Notes: a model not told the origin generated them from the sequence alone. A stretch of 64,000 nt of DNA from Paracoccus sp. N5 (GCF_000371965.1 NZ_AQUO01000002.1:62001-126000), one strand, 5' to 3'; positions 34,081-43,761 are shown, counted from the stretch's first letter. A program made the numbers and translations.

Positions 34081-35394
34081 TCATTTCGACACCGCGCCGG
34101 CCAGTTGCGGATCGCAGCCGAGACCTTCGTCGTCACCGGCGGGATCGTCGCGGAACGGGCGGTCGGGGCGGATCAGCAGCGCGCAGGCCGCGCCCACCAG
34201 CAGCAGCACCAGCGAGGCCGCGAAGGGCAGGTCCCAGCGCCCGGTCAGGTCGATGATCAGCCCGAAGACGATGGGCGAGATCATCCCGGCCAGCCCGAAG
34301 CCGAAGTTCATGAAGCCGCTGGCGGTGCCGGAATATTGCGGCGCGATGTCCATCGGCGTGGCCCAGATCGGCGCCACGATCAGCTCGGCAAAGAAGAAGG
34401 CCGCGCTGAGGCTGATCGCCACCGTCACCAGGTCGGTCGAGAACATCACCGGCAACATGCAGGCGAAGGCGCCGAGGAAGCCCAGGACGATGACGCTGAT
34501 CCGCGCCAGGGCGACATTGCCGGTGCGGCGCAGGATGCCGTCGCTGAGCCAGCCGCCCGCCAGGTCGCCCACCACCCCGGCCAGGAAGACACCGGCCGCG
34601 AAGATGGCGGATTTCTTCAGGTCCAGCTCGTGCTGGTGCAGGAAATAGGACGGGATCCAGTTCAGGAACAGCCACAGCGTCCAGCCATAGCAGAAATCGG
34701 TGATCGTCACCGGCAGCATGCGCCGCAGAAGCCGGCCCCAGGGCAGGGTCTTGCGCTCGCCCACGATCCTCTGGTCGGGCAGGGTCTCCAGCTCTTCGGG
34801 GGTGATGCCCTTGTGGCTGCGCGGATCGTCGCGGAAATACCACCACCACAGCGCCACCCACAGGAAGCTGATCAGGCCGACGATGATGAAGGCATGCCGC
34901 CAGGACAGCGCGATGACCAGAAAGGCGATCAGCGGCGGGGTCAGCGCATTGCCGAAGCGGGCGAAGGCATGGGTGATGCCCTGCGCGAAGCCGCGCTTCT
35001 CGGCCGACATCCAGTTCGACAGCGCCCGCGTGGCGGTCGGGAAGGCCGAGCCCTCGCCCATGCCCAGCAGCACGCGCGCGATGATCAGCGAGACCGCGCC
35101 CTCGACGAAGCCGATCATCACCGTCGCGGCCGACCAGACCGTGCCGCAGATGATCAGCGTCTTGTGCGGTCCCAGCCGGTCGCCCAGCCGGCCGCCCAGG
35201 ATCTGGAACAGCGCATAGGGATAGGCGAAAGCGGAAAACGCCAGCCCGAGCTCGAAATTCGTCAGGCCCAGTTCGGCCTGCATGGCGGGGGCGGCGGTGC
35301 TGATGTTGACCCGGTCGATATAGGTGACCAGATACATCAGGCAGATGACGAACAGAACCCGGTCCGTCGTCCTGAAGCGGGTAAGCCTTAGCAT
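34081..35394 (-). CDS. sauU: MFS transporter, probable sulfoacetate importer (SauU type)
   Basis: A 437-residue carrier with 12 predicted membrane helices of the anion:cation symporter branch of MFS. Family marks include YIDRVNISTAAPAMQAELGL, GRLGDRLGPHKTL and LLGMGEGSAFPTATRALSNWM. GGAGGAGAC precedes the ATG. It is last in the order sauS, sauT, sauU on the minus strand, the set described for sulfoacetate use in Cupriavidus necator (known from that work). Substrate assignment rests on this context. Confidence 0.85.
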   Translation of the reverse strand: MLRLTRFRTTDRVLFVICLMYLVTYIDRVNISTAAPAMQAELGLTNFELGLAFSAFAYPYALFQILGGRLGDRLGPHKTLIICGTVWSAATVMIGFVEGAVSLIIARVLLGMGEGSAFPTATRALSNWMSAEKRGFAQGITHAFARFGNALTPPLIAFLVIALSWRHAFIIVGLISFLWVALWWWYFRDDPRSHKGITPEELETLPDQRIVGERKTLPWGRLLRRMLPVTITDFCYGWTLWLFLNWIPSYFLHQHELDLKKSAIFAAGVFLAGVVGDLAGGWLSDGILRRTGNVALARISVIVLGFLGAFACMLPVMFSTDLVTVAISLSAAFFFAELIVAPIWATPMDIAPQYSGTASGFMNFGFGLAGMISPIVFGLIIDLTGRWDLPFAASLVLLLVGAACALLIRPDRPFRDDPAGDDEGLGCDPQLAGAVSK

Positions 35395-35550
35395 GTCTCC
35401 TCCCTGGATTATGCTGGATGTGTTGGCACGTCCGTTTGCGGCCCGTGGCGCGGTCCCCTGTCGAAGCCCCGCCCTCCTCCGACGGGTCTTCGGGCTTCTG
35501 GCGCCGGGCCGTATTCCTGGAAAATGAGTCTCCTTCCTGCCCCTTGGGCG

Positions 35551-37077
35551 CTATTGCGTCAGCTGCGCCAGCTTCAGGCGCTGGATCTTGCCCGAGGGGC
35601 CCTTGGGCAGTTCGGCCATCAGGTGGATCACCTCGGGCGACTTGAACTCTCCCAGCCGCTGCTGGCAGATCGAGATCAGCTCGGGCGGCTGCAGCACCGA
35701 GCCGGGGCGCAGGGTGACGGCCGCCTCGACCCGCTCGCCGTAGCGGGCGCATTTGCGGGCGAAGGCCGCGGCCTCGATCACGTCGGGATGGGTGTAGAGC
35801 GCCTCGTCGATCTCGCGCGGGGCGATGTTCTCGCCGCCCTTGATGATCAGCTCCTTCAGGCGGCCGGTGACGAAGACGTAACCCTCCGCGTCCATCCGGC
35901 CCAGGTCGCCGGTGCGCAGCCAGCCGTCCGCGGTCAGCGCGGCGGCACTCGCGACCGGGTCGCCCAGATAGCCGCGCATGACATTGGGCCCGCGCACGGC
36001 GATCTCGCCCTCGGCTCCGGGCGGCAGCGGGCGCAGGTCGGGCGACAGGATCGCGACCTGGTTGCCCACCGCCCGGCCGGGCGAGCCGATCTTGCGCGGA
36101 CCCGGCGGCAGCGGGTTCGACAGGATCTGCGCCGCGGTCTCGGTCAGGCCCATGGTCTCGACGATGGGAATGCCGAAGCGGCGCTCGAAGCCCGACTGCA
36201 CCTCGGGCGCCAGCGCCGCCGAGGCCGAGCGGCCGAAGCGCAGCCGCGCCCGGGCGTCGGGCGACGGCGCGCCCTCGCCATGCAGCAGATGCGAGATGAT
36301 GGTCGGCACGACCGAGAACCAGCTGGCCCCGTGCCGCTCGCAGCTGGTCCAGAACTGGCTCGCCGAGAAGCGCTCGCAGACCACCACCGAGCCGCCCGAC
36401 AGCAGCGGCGCCAGGATGGTCACGCAAAGCCCGTTGATGTGATAGATCGGCAGCACGCAGAGCGCCCGGTCCTCGGGGCAGAGCTCATGCGCCAGCGCGG
36501 TGGTCCAGCCGCCGGCCAGCAGGCTGGCATGGCTGTGCAGCACGCCCTTGGGCCGGCCGGTGGTGCCCGAGGTATACATCAGCAGCGCGTCGTGCCCGGC
36601 GCCATGCGGATGCGGCGCCGCCGGTTCGCAGCCGGCGGGCCAGCGGAAGCCGTCCCCGGCCTCGATGACCATGGGTTCGGCGGGATGGGCGGCCAGCGCG
36701 CTGTCGAGCAACCCGCGCTGGCCGGGATCCAGCAGCAGCGCCCGGGCGCCGGAATGCGACAGCGCATAGCCGACGGCCTCGGCCCCGGCGACCAGGTTGA
36801 TCATCGTGGCGCGAAAGCCGCCGTAGAGCGCACCGAACAGGCCCAGCACCGCATTGCGGCCGTTGGGCATCATCAGCGCCACGCTGTCGCCGCAGGGCAG
36901 GCCCAGCCCGGCCAGGTGCCCGGCGATGCGGGCGGCCTCGTCCCGCAGCTCGCGCCAGGTCAGCGCGCCGCCGTCGCCGGGGAAGATGTGGCTGGTGGCA
37001 TCGCCCCGCTCGGCGGCACGGATGTCGAGCCAGTCGCGGACGGTGCCTTGCGGCGGATGGTGTGGATCCAGCCTCAT
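35551..37077 (-). CDS. sauT: Acyl-CoA ligase, probable sulfoacetate-CoA ligase (SauT type)
   Basis: A 508-residue AMP-forming ligase that would make sulfoacetyl-CoA from sulfoacetate, ATP and CoA. The P-loop-like A3 motif is YTSGTTGRPKG, A5 is GLTETAA, A7 is GWLRTGDLG, A8 follows it (GRLKELIIKGGENI) and the C-terminal lysine region is KGPSGKIQRLKL. The ATG at 37077 overlaps the stop of the upstream sulfoacetaldehyde dehydrogenase gene by four bases. The substrate is inferred from the neighbours; benzoate- or malonate-type ligases share the same motifs. Confidence 0.85.
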   Translation of the reverse strand: MRLDPHHPPQGTVRDWLDIRAAERGDATSHIFPGDGGALTWRELRDEAARIAGHLAGLGLPCGDSVALMMPNGRNAVLGLFGALYGGFRATMINLVAGAEAVGYALSHSGARALLLDPGQRGLLDSALAAHPAEPMVIEAGDGFRWPAGCEPAAPHPHGAGHDALLMYTSGTTGRPKGVLHSHASLLAGGWTTALAHELCPEDRALCVLPIYHINGLCVTILAPLLSGGSVVVCERFSASQFWTSCERHGASWFSVVPTIISHLLHGEGAPSPDARARLRFGRSASAALAPEVQSGFERRFGIPIVETMGLTETAAQILSNPLPPGPRKIGSPGRAVGNQVAILSPDLRPLPPGAEGEIAVRGPNVMRGYLGDPVASAAALTADGWLRTGDLGRMDAEGYVFVTGRLKELIIKGGENIAPREIDEALYTHPDVIEAAAFARKCARYGERVEAAVTLRPGSVLQPPELISICQQRLGEFKSPEVIHLMAELPKGPSGKIQRLKLAQLTQ

Positions 37078-38483
37078 TGCCCGACCTCCTGCCAGTAATC
37101 GCCGAAGATCTCGTCCAGCGCCGGCTCGCGCGGCGGGATCGGGCGCACGACGCGGGTGCGCTGCATGAAATGCCGCCAGTTCAGGTTGGCGTCGATGGAA
37201 TTGCCGCCCCAGCTGCCGCAGCCCATCGACAGCGAGAAGGGCAGCCCGTTGTCGAAGGCGCCGCCGGTGGCGAAGCAATGCGCCTGATTGACGATGACCC
37301 GGCAGACCGGCAATTCGCGGCCCAGCCAGAGCGGGCGGCCGGTGTCGCGCGAATGCAGCCCGACCGAATGGCCCGCGCCCTGATGCAGCAGGATGCGCCG
37401 CGCCAGCTCGGCCGCATGGCCGAAATCGCGGGCGCGATACAGCGCGGCGATGCGGCTGAGCTTTTCGCCCGACAGCGGATGGTCGGGGCCGATGCCCGCG
37501 GTCTCGACCGCGATCAGCCGGGTGCCGGGGGGCACCTTGCCGGCCAGCCCCAGCTTGTCGATCATCACCTCGGCATCCTGGGCGATGATCTCGCGGTTCA
37601 TGTGCCCGTCCTGCCAGAGCCGGGCGACGATTCCCGGCGCCTCGGACGGCGGCAGCACCGCGCCGCCCTCGGCCGCCAGCGCGGCCAGGAAGGCGTCATA
37701 GACCGCATCGACCACGATCAGCGCGTTTTCCGACGAGCAGGAGGTGGCATTGTCGAAGGTCTTCGAGGCCGCGATCTTGCCGGCTGCCGCCGCCAGGTCG
37801 GCGGTCTCGTCCACGATCACCGCGACATTGCCGGCGCCGACGCCGATGGCGGGGGAGCCGCTTTCATAGGCGCGGCGCACGTTGTCCTGGCTGCCGGTCA
37901 CCACCACCAGGTCGGCGCTCTCCAGCAGGCGCTGGGTCTTGGCCTTGCTGCCCTGGCCGGGCAGCATCTGCACCAGGTCGCGGTCCTCGCCGATGCGGTC
38001 GAATTCGGCATGGATGAAGCCCAGCAGCATCTCGCAGCAGGCCACGCCCTTGGGCGAGGGCGACAGCAGGATGGCATTGCCGCATTTCAGCGCGTTGATG
38101 ATGTTGTTCGCGGGCGTCGCCGCCGGGTTGGTCGAAGGCACCACCGCGCCGATCACCCCGATGGGCCGTGCGATCTCGGTGATGCCGGTCTCGGGGTCGT
38201 CGGACAGGATGCCATGGGTGGCCACGCCGCGGATGTCGCGCAAGAGGCCCAGGGTCTTGCGGTGGTTCTTGACGATCTTGTCGGCGACATTGCCAAGCCC
38301 GGTGCTGCGGACCGCCAGCTCGGCCAGTTGCCGGTTGCGCTCGGGCTGCATGATGGCCCAGCCGGCGGCCAGGGCTGCGCGGTCATAGCGGCCCTGGCTG
38401 CCCCGCGCCTCGTATCCGGCCTGCGCGGCGCGCGCCCGCGCCATCGCCGCGTCGACCGAGAGAATATCGTTCGAGATGTTCAT
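37074..38483 (-). CDS. sauS: Acylating sulfoacetaldehyde dehydrogenase (SauS type)
   Basis: A 469-residue CoA-acylating aldehyde dehydrogenase, predicted to reduce sulfoacetyl-CoA to sulfoacetaldehyde with NAD(P)H. The active-site cysteine lies in FDNATSCSSENALIVVD. The N-terminal half has PIGVIGAVVPSTNPAATPANNIINALKCGNA (cofactor region) and GVGAGNVAVIVDETAD. It is first of the minus-strand sau operon and divergent from the LacI gene, with a palindromic operator between them. I use the ATG at 38483; the frame is open upstream but has no better start. Confidence 0.88.
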   Translation of the reverse strand: MNISNDILSVDAAMARARAAQAGYEARGSQGRYDRAALAAGWAIMQPERNRQLAELAVRSTGLGNVADKIVKNHRKTLGLLRDIRGVATHGILSDDPETGITEIARPIGVIGAVVPSTNPAATPANNIINALKCGNAILLSPSPKGVACCEMLLGFIHAEFDRIGEDRDLVQMLPGQGSKAKTQRLLESADLVVVTGSQDNVRRAYESGSPAIGVGAGNVAVIVDETADLAAAAGKIAASKTFDNATSCSSENALIVVDAVYDAFLAALAAEGGAVLPPSEAPGIVARLWQDGHMNREIIAQDAEVMIDKLGLAGKVPPGTRLIAVETAGIGPDHPLSGEKLSRIAALYRARDFGHAAELARRILLHQGAGHSVGLHSRDTGRPLWLGRELPVCRVIVNQAHCFATGGAFDNGLPFSLSMGCGSWGGNSIDANLNWRHFMQRTRVVRPIPPREPALDEIFGDYWQEVGQ

Positions 38484-38621
38484 ACCTGTCACTTGCTCCG
38501 GTTCCCGGCAGGTTGCCCGCCGGGAAGGTGAATGGATCAGCGGCCCGGGAAACCGGGTCTCACCCTGTCTGCAATGTCGGTCTGGCACGGCCTCCTCTTG
38601 CCGTGATCTCGACCTTAGGCG

Positions 38622-38649
38622 ATGAAAACAGTCTTGCAAATGTTTTCAT
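38622..38649. promoter_or_regulatory. Palindromic LacI-type operator between sauS and the LacI gene
   Basis: A perfect inverted repeat, ATGAAAAC (38622-38629) and GTTTTCAT (38642-38649), with a 12-base spacer containing CTTGCAAA. It lies 27 bp before the LacI ATG and about 140 bp before sauS. Its position fits control of both directions by the LacI protein. Confidence 0.7.
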
Positions 38650-38676
38650 TAACCCTAATCATTGGCTTGGATATTT

Positions 38677-39717
38677 ATGGAAAATCCGATGATTAAGCCC
38701 GATATTGTTTTCGTCGCAAAGCTTGCAGGCGTTTCACCGGCCACGGTGTCGCGGGTGATGAATCACCCCGACCTGGTGCATCCGGCGACCCGCAAAAAGG
38801 TCGAGCTGGCGGTCGAGAAATCCGGCTATATCCGCAACCGCGCCGCCCAGGCCATGCACGGCAAGCGCAGCGCCACCATCGGGTTGGTGGTGCCGACCGT
38901 CGCCAACACCATCTTCGCCGAGGTGGTGCAGGCCTTCAACGACACGGTCAGTGCGCAGGGCTTCACCCTGCTGCTGGCCTCGCACGGTTACGACCTGGAC
39001 AGCGAATACCGGCTGGTCCGCAAGCTGCTGGAGCATCGCGTCGACGCGCTGGCGGTGGTCGGGCTGGACCACAGCCCCGGCACCTTCCGGCTGATCGCGG
39101 AACAGCGCGTACCGCTGCTGGCGCTGTGGAACTACCTGGCGGATTCGGCGCTGCCCTGCATCGGCGTCGACAATCGCGAGGCGGGCCGGCTGGCGGCCGA
39201 GCATCTGGTGGCGCTGGGGCATCGCCGCATCGGCATGGTCTTTCCCGCCACCTTCGACAACGACCGGGCGCGGGACCGCAAGACGGCGGCGACGGCGGTA
39301 TTCCGCGATGCCGGGATCGAATTGCAGGACCGCTGGCAGGTCGAGGTGCCCTATAGCATCGCCCAGGCCAAGGCCGCCTGCCTGGAGCTGCTGGCCGGCG
39401 AGGACCGGCCGAGCGCCCTGCTTTGCGCCAATGACGTGATCGCGCAGGGGGCGATCTATGCGGCGGCGCGGCTGGGGATCGCGATCCCCGCCAGCCTGTC
39501 GGTGATCGGCATCGGCGATTTCGCCGGCTCGGCGCAGATGGAACCGGCGCTGACCACCGTGCGGATCCCGGCGCAACAGGTCGGCATCGCGGCCGGACAG
39601 GCCATCGTCACGGCAATCGGGCGCCCGGATGCCGATTTCATGATCCGCAGCCGCGTCGAGCTGGAGCTGATCATGCGCGCCAGCACCGGCATCGCGGCCG
39701 AAATGACCCGGCGCTGA
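38677..39717 (+). CDS. LacI-family regulator of the sau operon
   Basis: A 346-residue regulator. The N-terminal helix-turn-helix and hinge are DIVFVAKLAGVSPATVSRVMNHPDLVHPATRKKVELAVEKSGYIRNRAAQAM, then a type I periplasmic-binding-fold ligand domain starting IGLVVPTVANTIFAEVV, with IGVDNREAGRLAAEHLVALGHRRIGMV. The ATG at 38677 is used; a TTG further upstream is unlikely. It is divergent from sauS, with a strong palindrome between. The inducer is probably sulfoacetate or sulfoacetyl-CoA (inference). It is convergent with the IclR gene, six bases apart. Confidence 0.92.
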   Translation: MENPMIKPDIVFVAKLAGVSPATVSRVMNHPDLVHPATRKKVELAVEKSGYIRNRAAQAMHGKRSATIGLVVPTVANTIFAEVVQAFNDTVSAQGFTLLLASHGYDLDSEYRLVRKLLEHRVDALAVVGLDHSPGTFRLIAEQRVPLLALWNYLADSALPCIGVDNREAGRLAAEHLVALGHRRIGMVFPATFDNDRARDRKTAATAVFRDAGIELQDRWQVEVPYSIAQAKAACLELLAGEDRPSALLCANDVIAQGAIYAAARLGIAIPASLSVIGIGDFAGSAQMEPALTTVRIPAQQVGIAAGQAIVTAIGRPDADFMIRSRVELELIMRASTGIAAEMTRR

Positions 39718-39723
39718 TGCCCG

Positions 39724-40488
39724 TCACATCAGACCGGCCAGTTCCTCGGCTGCCGCGCGCAGGTCGGGCAGGTATTTCAGCCCTTCGGCCAAGGTCAGCC
39801 GCTGCACCGGGGCATGGAAGGACACCGTGGCGATCAACTGCCCGGAACGGTCCAGCACCGGCACGGCCATGGCGATCATGCCGGGCACGAACTCCCCGGT
39901 ATCGGTCGAATATCCCTGCTGCCGGATCTGGCGCAGTTCGTCGCGCAGCCGGTCCGGGTCGGTGATGGTCTGCGCCGTATAGGCATAAAGTTCGGTGCGT
40001 TTCAGATAGCGTTCCAGCTTGCCGTCGTTGATCTGCGACAGGGCCAGCTTGCCCGCCGCCGTGGCGTGCAGCGGCACGCGCGAGCCGACGTGAAGCTGGA
40101 TGCGCAGCGGCCAATGCGTCTCGACCCGGTCGATGTAAAGCATCGCATCGCCGTCCGGGATCGACAGGTTGCAGGTCTCGCCCAGGCGCTGGTTCAGCCG
40201 AATCAGCACGTCGCGCTGCGGCAGGTCCTGGTGCCAGAAGCGGATGACGCCCTGCATCATCTGCCGCAGTTTCGGCCCCGGCTGATAGCTGCGCCCGTCG
40301 ATATGGCGGATCAGGAAGCCCTCGGCTTCCAGATTGCCGACCAGCCGGTGGATGGTCGGCACCGGAAGGTTCAGCGAGGCGTTGATCTCGGTCGCGGTCA
40401 GGGGCCGCCCCTCGCTGGCAAGAACCTCTAGAATCTGCAGATTTCGGAAGCTTGGCGGCAGGGCGGACTTGTCCTGAAGGCTCGTCAT
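39724..40488 (-). CDS. IclR-family regulator, probably of the isethionate genes
   Basis: A 254-residue IclR regulator. The winged helix is NLQILEVLASEGRPLTATEINASLNLPVPTIHRLVGNLEAEGFL and the effector domain has GSRVPLHATAAGKLALS and RQQGYSTDTGEFVPGMIAMAVPV. It is divergent from the MHS-type transporter gene, which leads the transporter, GMC dehydrogenase, xsc run. That placement suggests control of isethionate use (an IseR role is known beside iseJ/iseU in other bacteria, as I recall). Confidence 0.88.
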   Translation of the reverse strand: MTSLQDKSALPPSFRNLQILEVLASEGRPLTATEINASLNLPVPTIHRLVGNLEAEGFLIRHIDGRSYQPGPKLRQMMQGVIRFWHQDLPQRDVLIRLNQRLGETCNLSIPDGDAMLYIDRVETHWPLRIQLHVGSRVPLHATAAGKLALSQINDGKLERYLKRTELYAYTAQTITDPDRLRDELRQIRQQGYSTDTGEFVPGMIAMAVPVLDRSGQLIATVSFHAPVQRLTLAEGLKYLPDLRAAAEELAGLM

Positions 40489-40572
40489 GATCGGCTGTTT
40501 CCGTCGTTTCTCGGCCCGACTCTACATGGTTGCCGGCGCCGCTCCAACCGCCGGCTGCATAGGGTGGAATTG

Positions 40573-40601
40573 CAAAAATGAGAGTATGACTACCAAAAAT
40601 G
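40573..40601 (+). promoter_or_regulatory. Direct-repeat regulatory site upstream of the isethionate-type operon
   Basis: CAAAAATG occurs at 40573-40580 and again at 40594-40601, 21 bp (two helical turns) apart, followed at once by TTGACA (40604-40609). Two same-face repeats next to a -35-like element are what an IclR-type activator would use. No good -10 box is seen. Confidence 0.45.
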
Positions 40602-40710
40602 CTTTGACATGGCTTGGCGGCCTGAGGCAACGTCGGCGCACCGGCAAAAGGAGGATTTGCCGGGAAACAGCTGAACAATCGAACAACGTCGCAGCATCAG
40701 GGAGGATGTC

Positions 40711-42018
40711 ATGGCGGTAACGACCGCTGGCGCCAACGCGTTTGGCGACCGGGAGCACGATGTCAAGAAGGTCGTGTTCGCAAGCCTCGTGGGATCGACC
40801 ATCGAATGGTACGATTTCTTTCTTTACGGCGTCGTCGCCGGTATCGTCTTCAACAAGCTGTATTTTCCGGCCGACGACCCGACGATCTCGGTGCTGCTGG
40901 CCTATGCCACCTTCGCGGTGGGCTTCGTGGCCCGGCCGCTGGGCGGCGTCATCTTCGGCCATTTCGGCGACCGCATCGGCCGCAAGACCATGCTGGTCAT
41001 CACGCTGTTGCTGATGGGCGGCGCGACCGTGCTGATCGGCCTGTTGCCCACCTACGACCAGATCGGCATCCTGGCGCCGATCCTGCTTTTGCTGCTGCGC
41101 GTGGCGCAGGGCATCGGCATCGGCGGCGAATGGGGCGGAGCGGTGCTGATGGCCTATGAATTCGCGCCCGAGAACAAGCGCGGCTTCTACGCCTCGATCC
41201 CGCAGATCGGCCTGTCGCTGGGCCTGTTCATGGCCTCGGGCGTGATGGCGCTGTTGACCATGATGCCGGACGAGGCCTTCATGGCCTGGGGCTGGCGCGC
41301 GGCCTTCGTCGCCTCGATCGTCCTGGTCGTGCTGGGCACCTGGATCCGCAGCAATATCGGCGAAAGCCCCGAGTTCAAGAAGGCCAAGGCGGAATCGCGG
41401 GCCAAGGACCAGGGCCTGCCCTTCGTGGACATGCTGAAACGCTATCCGGCCAATATCGTGCTGGGCATGGGCGCGCGCTATATCGACGGTGTGTTCTTCA
41501 ACGTCTTTGCGGTGTTCTCGATCCTCTACCTGACGAAATACGTCGGGCTGGAGCGGACCTTCGCGCTGTGGACGGTCTGCGGCGCCGCCATCGTCATGGT
41601 GGTCTGCATCCCGTTCTTCGGCCGGCTGTCGGACCGGATCGGGCGGCCGCGCACCTATGCCATCGGCTCGCTTCTGCTGGCGCTGAGCGTGTTCCCGGCC
41701 TTCGCGCTGATGTCCACCGGCGATCCGCTGCTGGTGATCCTGGGCATCGCCCTGCCCTTCGGCATCGTCTATCCGATGTGCTACGGCCCCGAGGCGGCGC
41801 TGTTCGCGGACCTGTTCGACCCCAGCGTGCGCTATACCGGCGTGTCCTTCGTCTATCAGTTCTCGGGCATCTTCGCCTCGGGGATCACGCCGATGATCGC
41901 GACGGCACTGATGGCCGCGAATGACAACGACCCGTTCTGGCTTTGCGCCTATGTCGTCTTCGCCGCGCTGGTGTCTTTCGTCTGCGCCGTGCTGATCGGC
42001 CGCCGCGAGCGCGGCTAG
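40711..42018 (+). CDS. MFS transporter, metabolite:H+ symporter family, probable isethionate importer
   Basis: A 435-residue 12-helix carrier of the MHS/ProP branch. Landmarks are VGSTIEWYDFFLYGVVAGIVFNKLYFP, ARPLGGVIFGHFGDRIGRKTML, LRVAQGIGIGGEWGGAVLMAYE and FGRLSDRIGRPRTYA. GGGAGGATGTC precedes the ATG. It opens a plus-strand run with the GMC dehydrogenase and xsc genes. Isethionate is the likely substrate from context (comparable to iseU), but the branch also carries citrate, betaine and dicarboxylates. Confidence 0.82.
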   Translation: MAVTTAGANAFGDREHDVKKVVFASLVGSTIEWYDFFLYGVVAGIVFNKLYFPADDPTISVLLAYATFAVGFVARPLGGVIFGHFGDRIGRKTMLVITLLLMGGATVLIGLLPTYDQIGILAPILLLLLRVAQGIGIGGEWGGAVLMAYEFAPENKRGFYASIPQIGLSLGLFMASGVMALLTMMPDEAFMAWGWRAAFVASIVLVVLGTWIRSNIGESPEFKKAKAESRAKDQGLPFVDMLKRYPANIVLGMGARYIDGVFFNVFAVFSILYLTKYVGLERTFALWTVCGAAIVMVVCIPFFGRLSDRIGRPRTYAIGSLLLALSVFPAFALMSTGDPLLVILGIALPFGIVYPMCYGPEAALFADLFDPSVRYTGVSFVYQFSGIFASGITPMIATALMAANDNDPFWLCAYVVFAALVSFVCAVLIGRRERG

Positions 42019-42091
42019 AGCCTTGCCGGGCGGCAGCCCCGCCCGGCCTTCCTTCCCGAACCATGGGCGCGAGCCCGCAAAGGATGCCAAG

Positions 42092-43744
42092 ATGAGCCAA
42101 GCATCAGACCTCGCGGATTACGTCATCGTCGGCGCCGGATCGGCCGGCTGCGTGGTCGCGAACCATCTTTCCGCCGATCCCGCGATCCGCGTCGCCCTGC
42201 TGGAAGCCGGCAACCGCGACTCGAGCCCCTGGATCCATATCCCGGTCGGCTATTTCCGCACCATGCACAACCCGGACTTCGACTGGTGCTACGAGACCGC
42301 GCCCGACCCGGGCCTGAACGGCCGTTCGCTGCACTGGCCGCGCGGCAAGGTGCTGGGCGGGTCCTCGTCGCTGAACGGGCTGCTCTATGTCCGCGGCCAG
42401 CGCGAGGATTACGACCGCTGGGCGCAGATGGGCAACGATGGCTGGTCCTGGCGCGAGGTCGGCCCGCTGTTTCAGGAGTTGGAAACCTTCCAGCGCGGCG
42501 AGGGCGAGGGACGCGGCAGGCATGGTCCCCTGCAGGTTTCCGACCCGCGCCTGCGCCGCCGCATCTGCGAATTGTGGATCGAGGCCGCCAAGGCCAACGG
42601 CATCCCCTACAACCCCGATTACAACGGCCCGGTGCAGGACGGCGTCGGCCATTTCCAGCTGACCGTGAACAAGGGCCGGCGCTGCTCTTCGGCCGCCGCC
42701 TTCCTGAAGCCGATCCGCCATCGGCAGAACCTGGACGTGGTCACCAAGGCCCAGGTGCGCCGCGTGGTGATCGAGGACGGCCGCGCCACCGGGGTCGAGA
42801 TCCGGCGCCCCGACGGCAGCCATCAGGTGATCCGCGCCGCGCGCGAGGTGATCCTCTGCGCCGGCGCCATCGGCTCGCCGCAGATCCTGATGCTGTCGGG
42901 CGTGGGCGATGCAGCGCATCTGCGCGACCACGGCATCGCGGTCGCCCATGACGCGCCCGAGGTCGGCCGCAACCTGCAGGACCACCTGCAGGCCCGGCTG
43001 GTGTTCAAATGCCGCGAGGCGACGCTGAACGACGAGGTGCGCAGCCTGATGAACAAGGCCAGGATCGGGCTGGAATACGCGCTGTTCCGCACCGGCCCGA
43101 TGACCATGGCCGCCAGCCTGGTCTTCGGCTTCCTGCGCACCCGGCCCGGCCTCGCCACGCCCGACATCCAGTTCCACATCCAGCCCTGGTCCGCCGACAG
43201 CCCCGGCGAAGGGGTGCATCCCTTCTCGGCCTTCACGCAATCGGTCTGCCAGCTGCGGCCGGAAAGCCGCGGCACCATCACGCTGCGCTCGGCCGATCCT
43301 CTGGAGGCGCCGCTCATCGAGCCGAACTACCTGGCCACCCAGACCGACCGCGACACGCTGGTCGCCGGCATCGAGATCGCCCGCAAGTTCGCGCGCACCG
43401 AGCCACTGAAATCCGCCATCTCCGAGGAGTTCCGGCCGACCGCCGACGTGCAGGGCTATGACGAGGTGCTGGCCTGGGCGCGGATGAACTCGACCACGAT
43501 CTACCATCCGACCGGCACCTGCCGCATGGGCGCGGACGCGCGCGCCGTGGTGGACCCGCGCCTGCGGGTGCGCGGCATCCGCGGCCTGCGGGTGGCCGAT
43601 TGCTCGATCATGCCCGAGATCGTCTCGGGCAACACCAATGCGCCCGCGATGATGATCGGCGCCAAGCTGGCGCGCATGGTCCTTGACGACCGTCGCGCCG
43701 AAGCCGGCGCGGGACCCCGCGCCGGTATCGACAAAGCTGCCTGA
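42092..43744 (+). CDS. iseJ: GMC-family dehydrogenase, probable isethionate dehydrogenase (IseJ type)
   Basis: A 550-residue FAD enzyme of the choline dehydrogenase (GMC) family. The FAD motif is DYVIVGAGSAGCVVANHLS, the GMC signature 1 is WPRGKVLGGSSSLNGLLYVRG and signature 2 is GAIGSPQILMLSGVG. The C-terminal catalytic region is TTIYHPTGTCRMG with VVDPRLRVRGIRGLRVADCSIMPEIVSGNTNAP. It has no signal peptide. Sitting between the importer and xsc, it would oxidise isethionate to sulfoacetaldehyde. Choline and other alcohols remain possible, as the family motif set does not decide the substrate. Confidence 0.83.
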   Translation: MSQASDLADYVIVGAGSAGCVVANHLSADPAIRVALLEAGNRDSSPWIHIPVGYFRTMHNPDFDWCYETAPDPGLNGRSLHWPRGKVLGGSSSLNGLLYVRGQREDYDRWAQMGNDGWSWREVGPLFQELETFQRGEGEGRGRHGPLQVSDPRLRRRICELWIEAAKANGIPYNPDYNGPVQDGVGHFQLTVNKGRRCSSAAAFLKPIRHRQNLDVVTKAQVRRVVIEDGRATGVEIRRPDGSHQVIRAAREVILCAGAIGSPQILMLSGVGDAAHLRDHGIAVAHDAPEVGRNLQDHLQARLVFKCREATLNDEVRSLMNKARIGLEYALFRTGPMTMAASLVFGFLRTRPGLATPDIQFHIQPWSADSPGEGVHPFSAFTQSVCQLRPESRGTITLRSADPLEAPLIEPNYLATQTDRDTLVAGIEIARKFARTEPLKSAISEEFRPTADVQGYDEVLAWARMNSTTIYHPTGTCRMGADARAVVDPRLRVRGIRGLRVADCSIMPEIVSGNTNAPAMMIGAKLARMVLDDRRAEAGAGPRAGIDKAA

Positions 43745-43761
43745 AGGACGAGGAAACAGCC

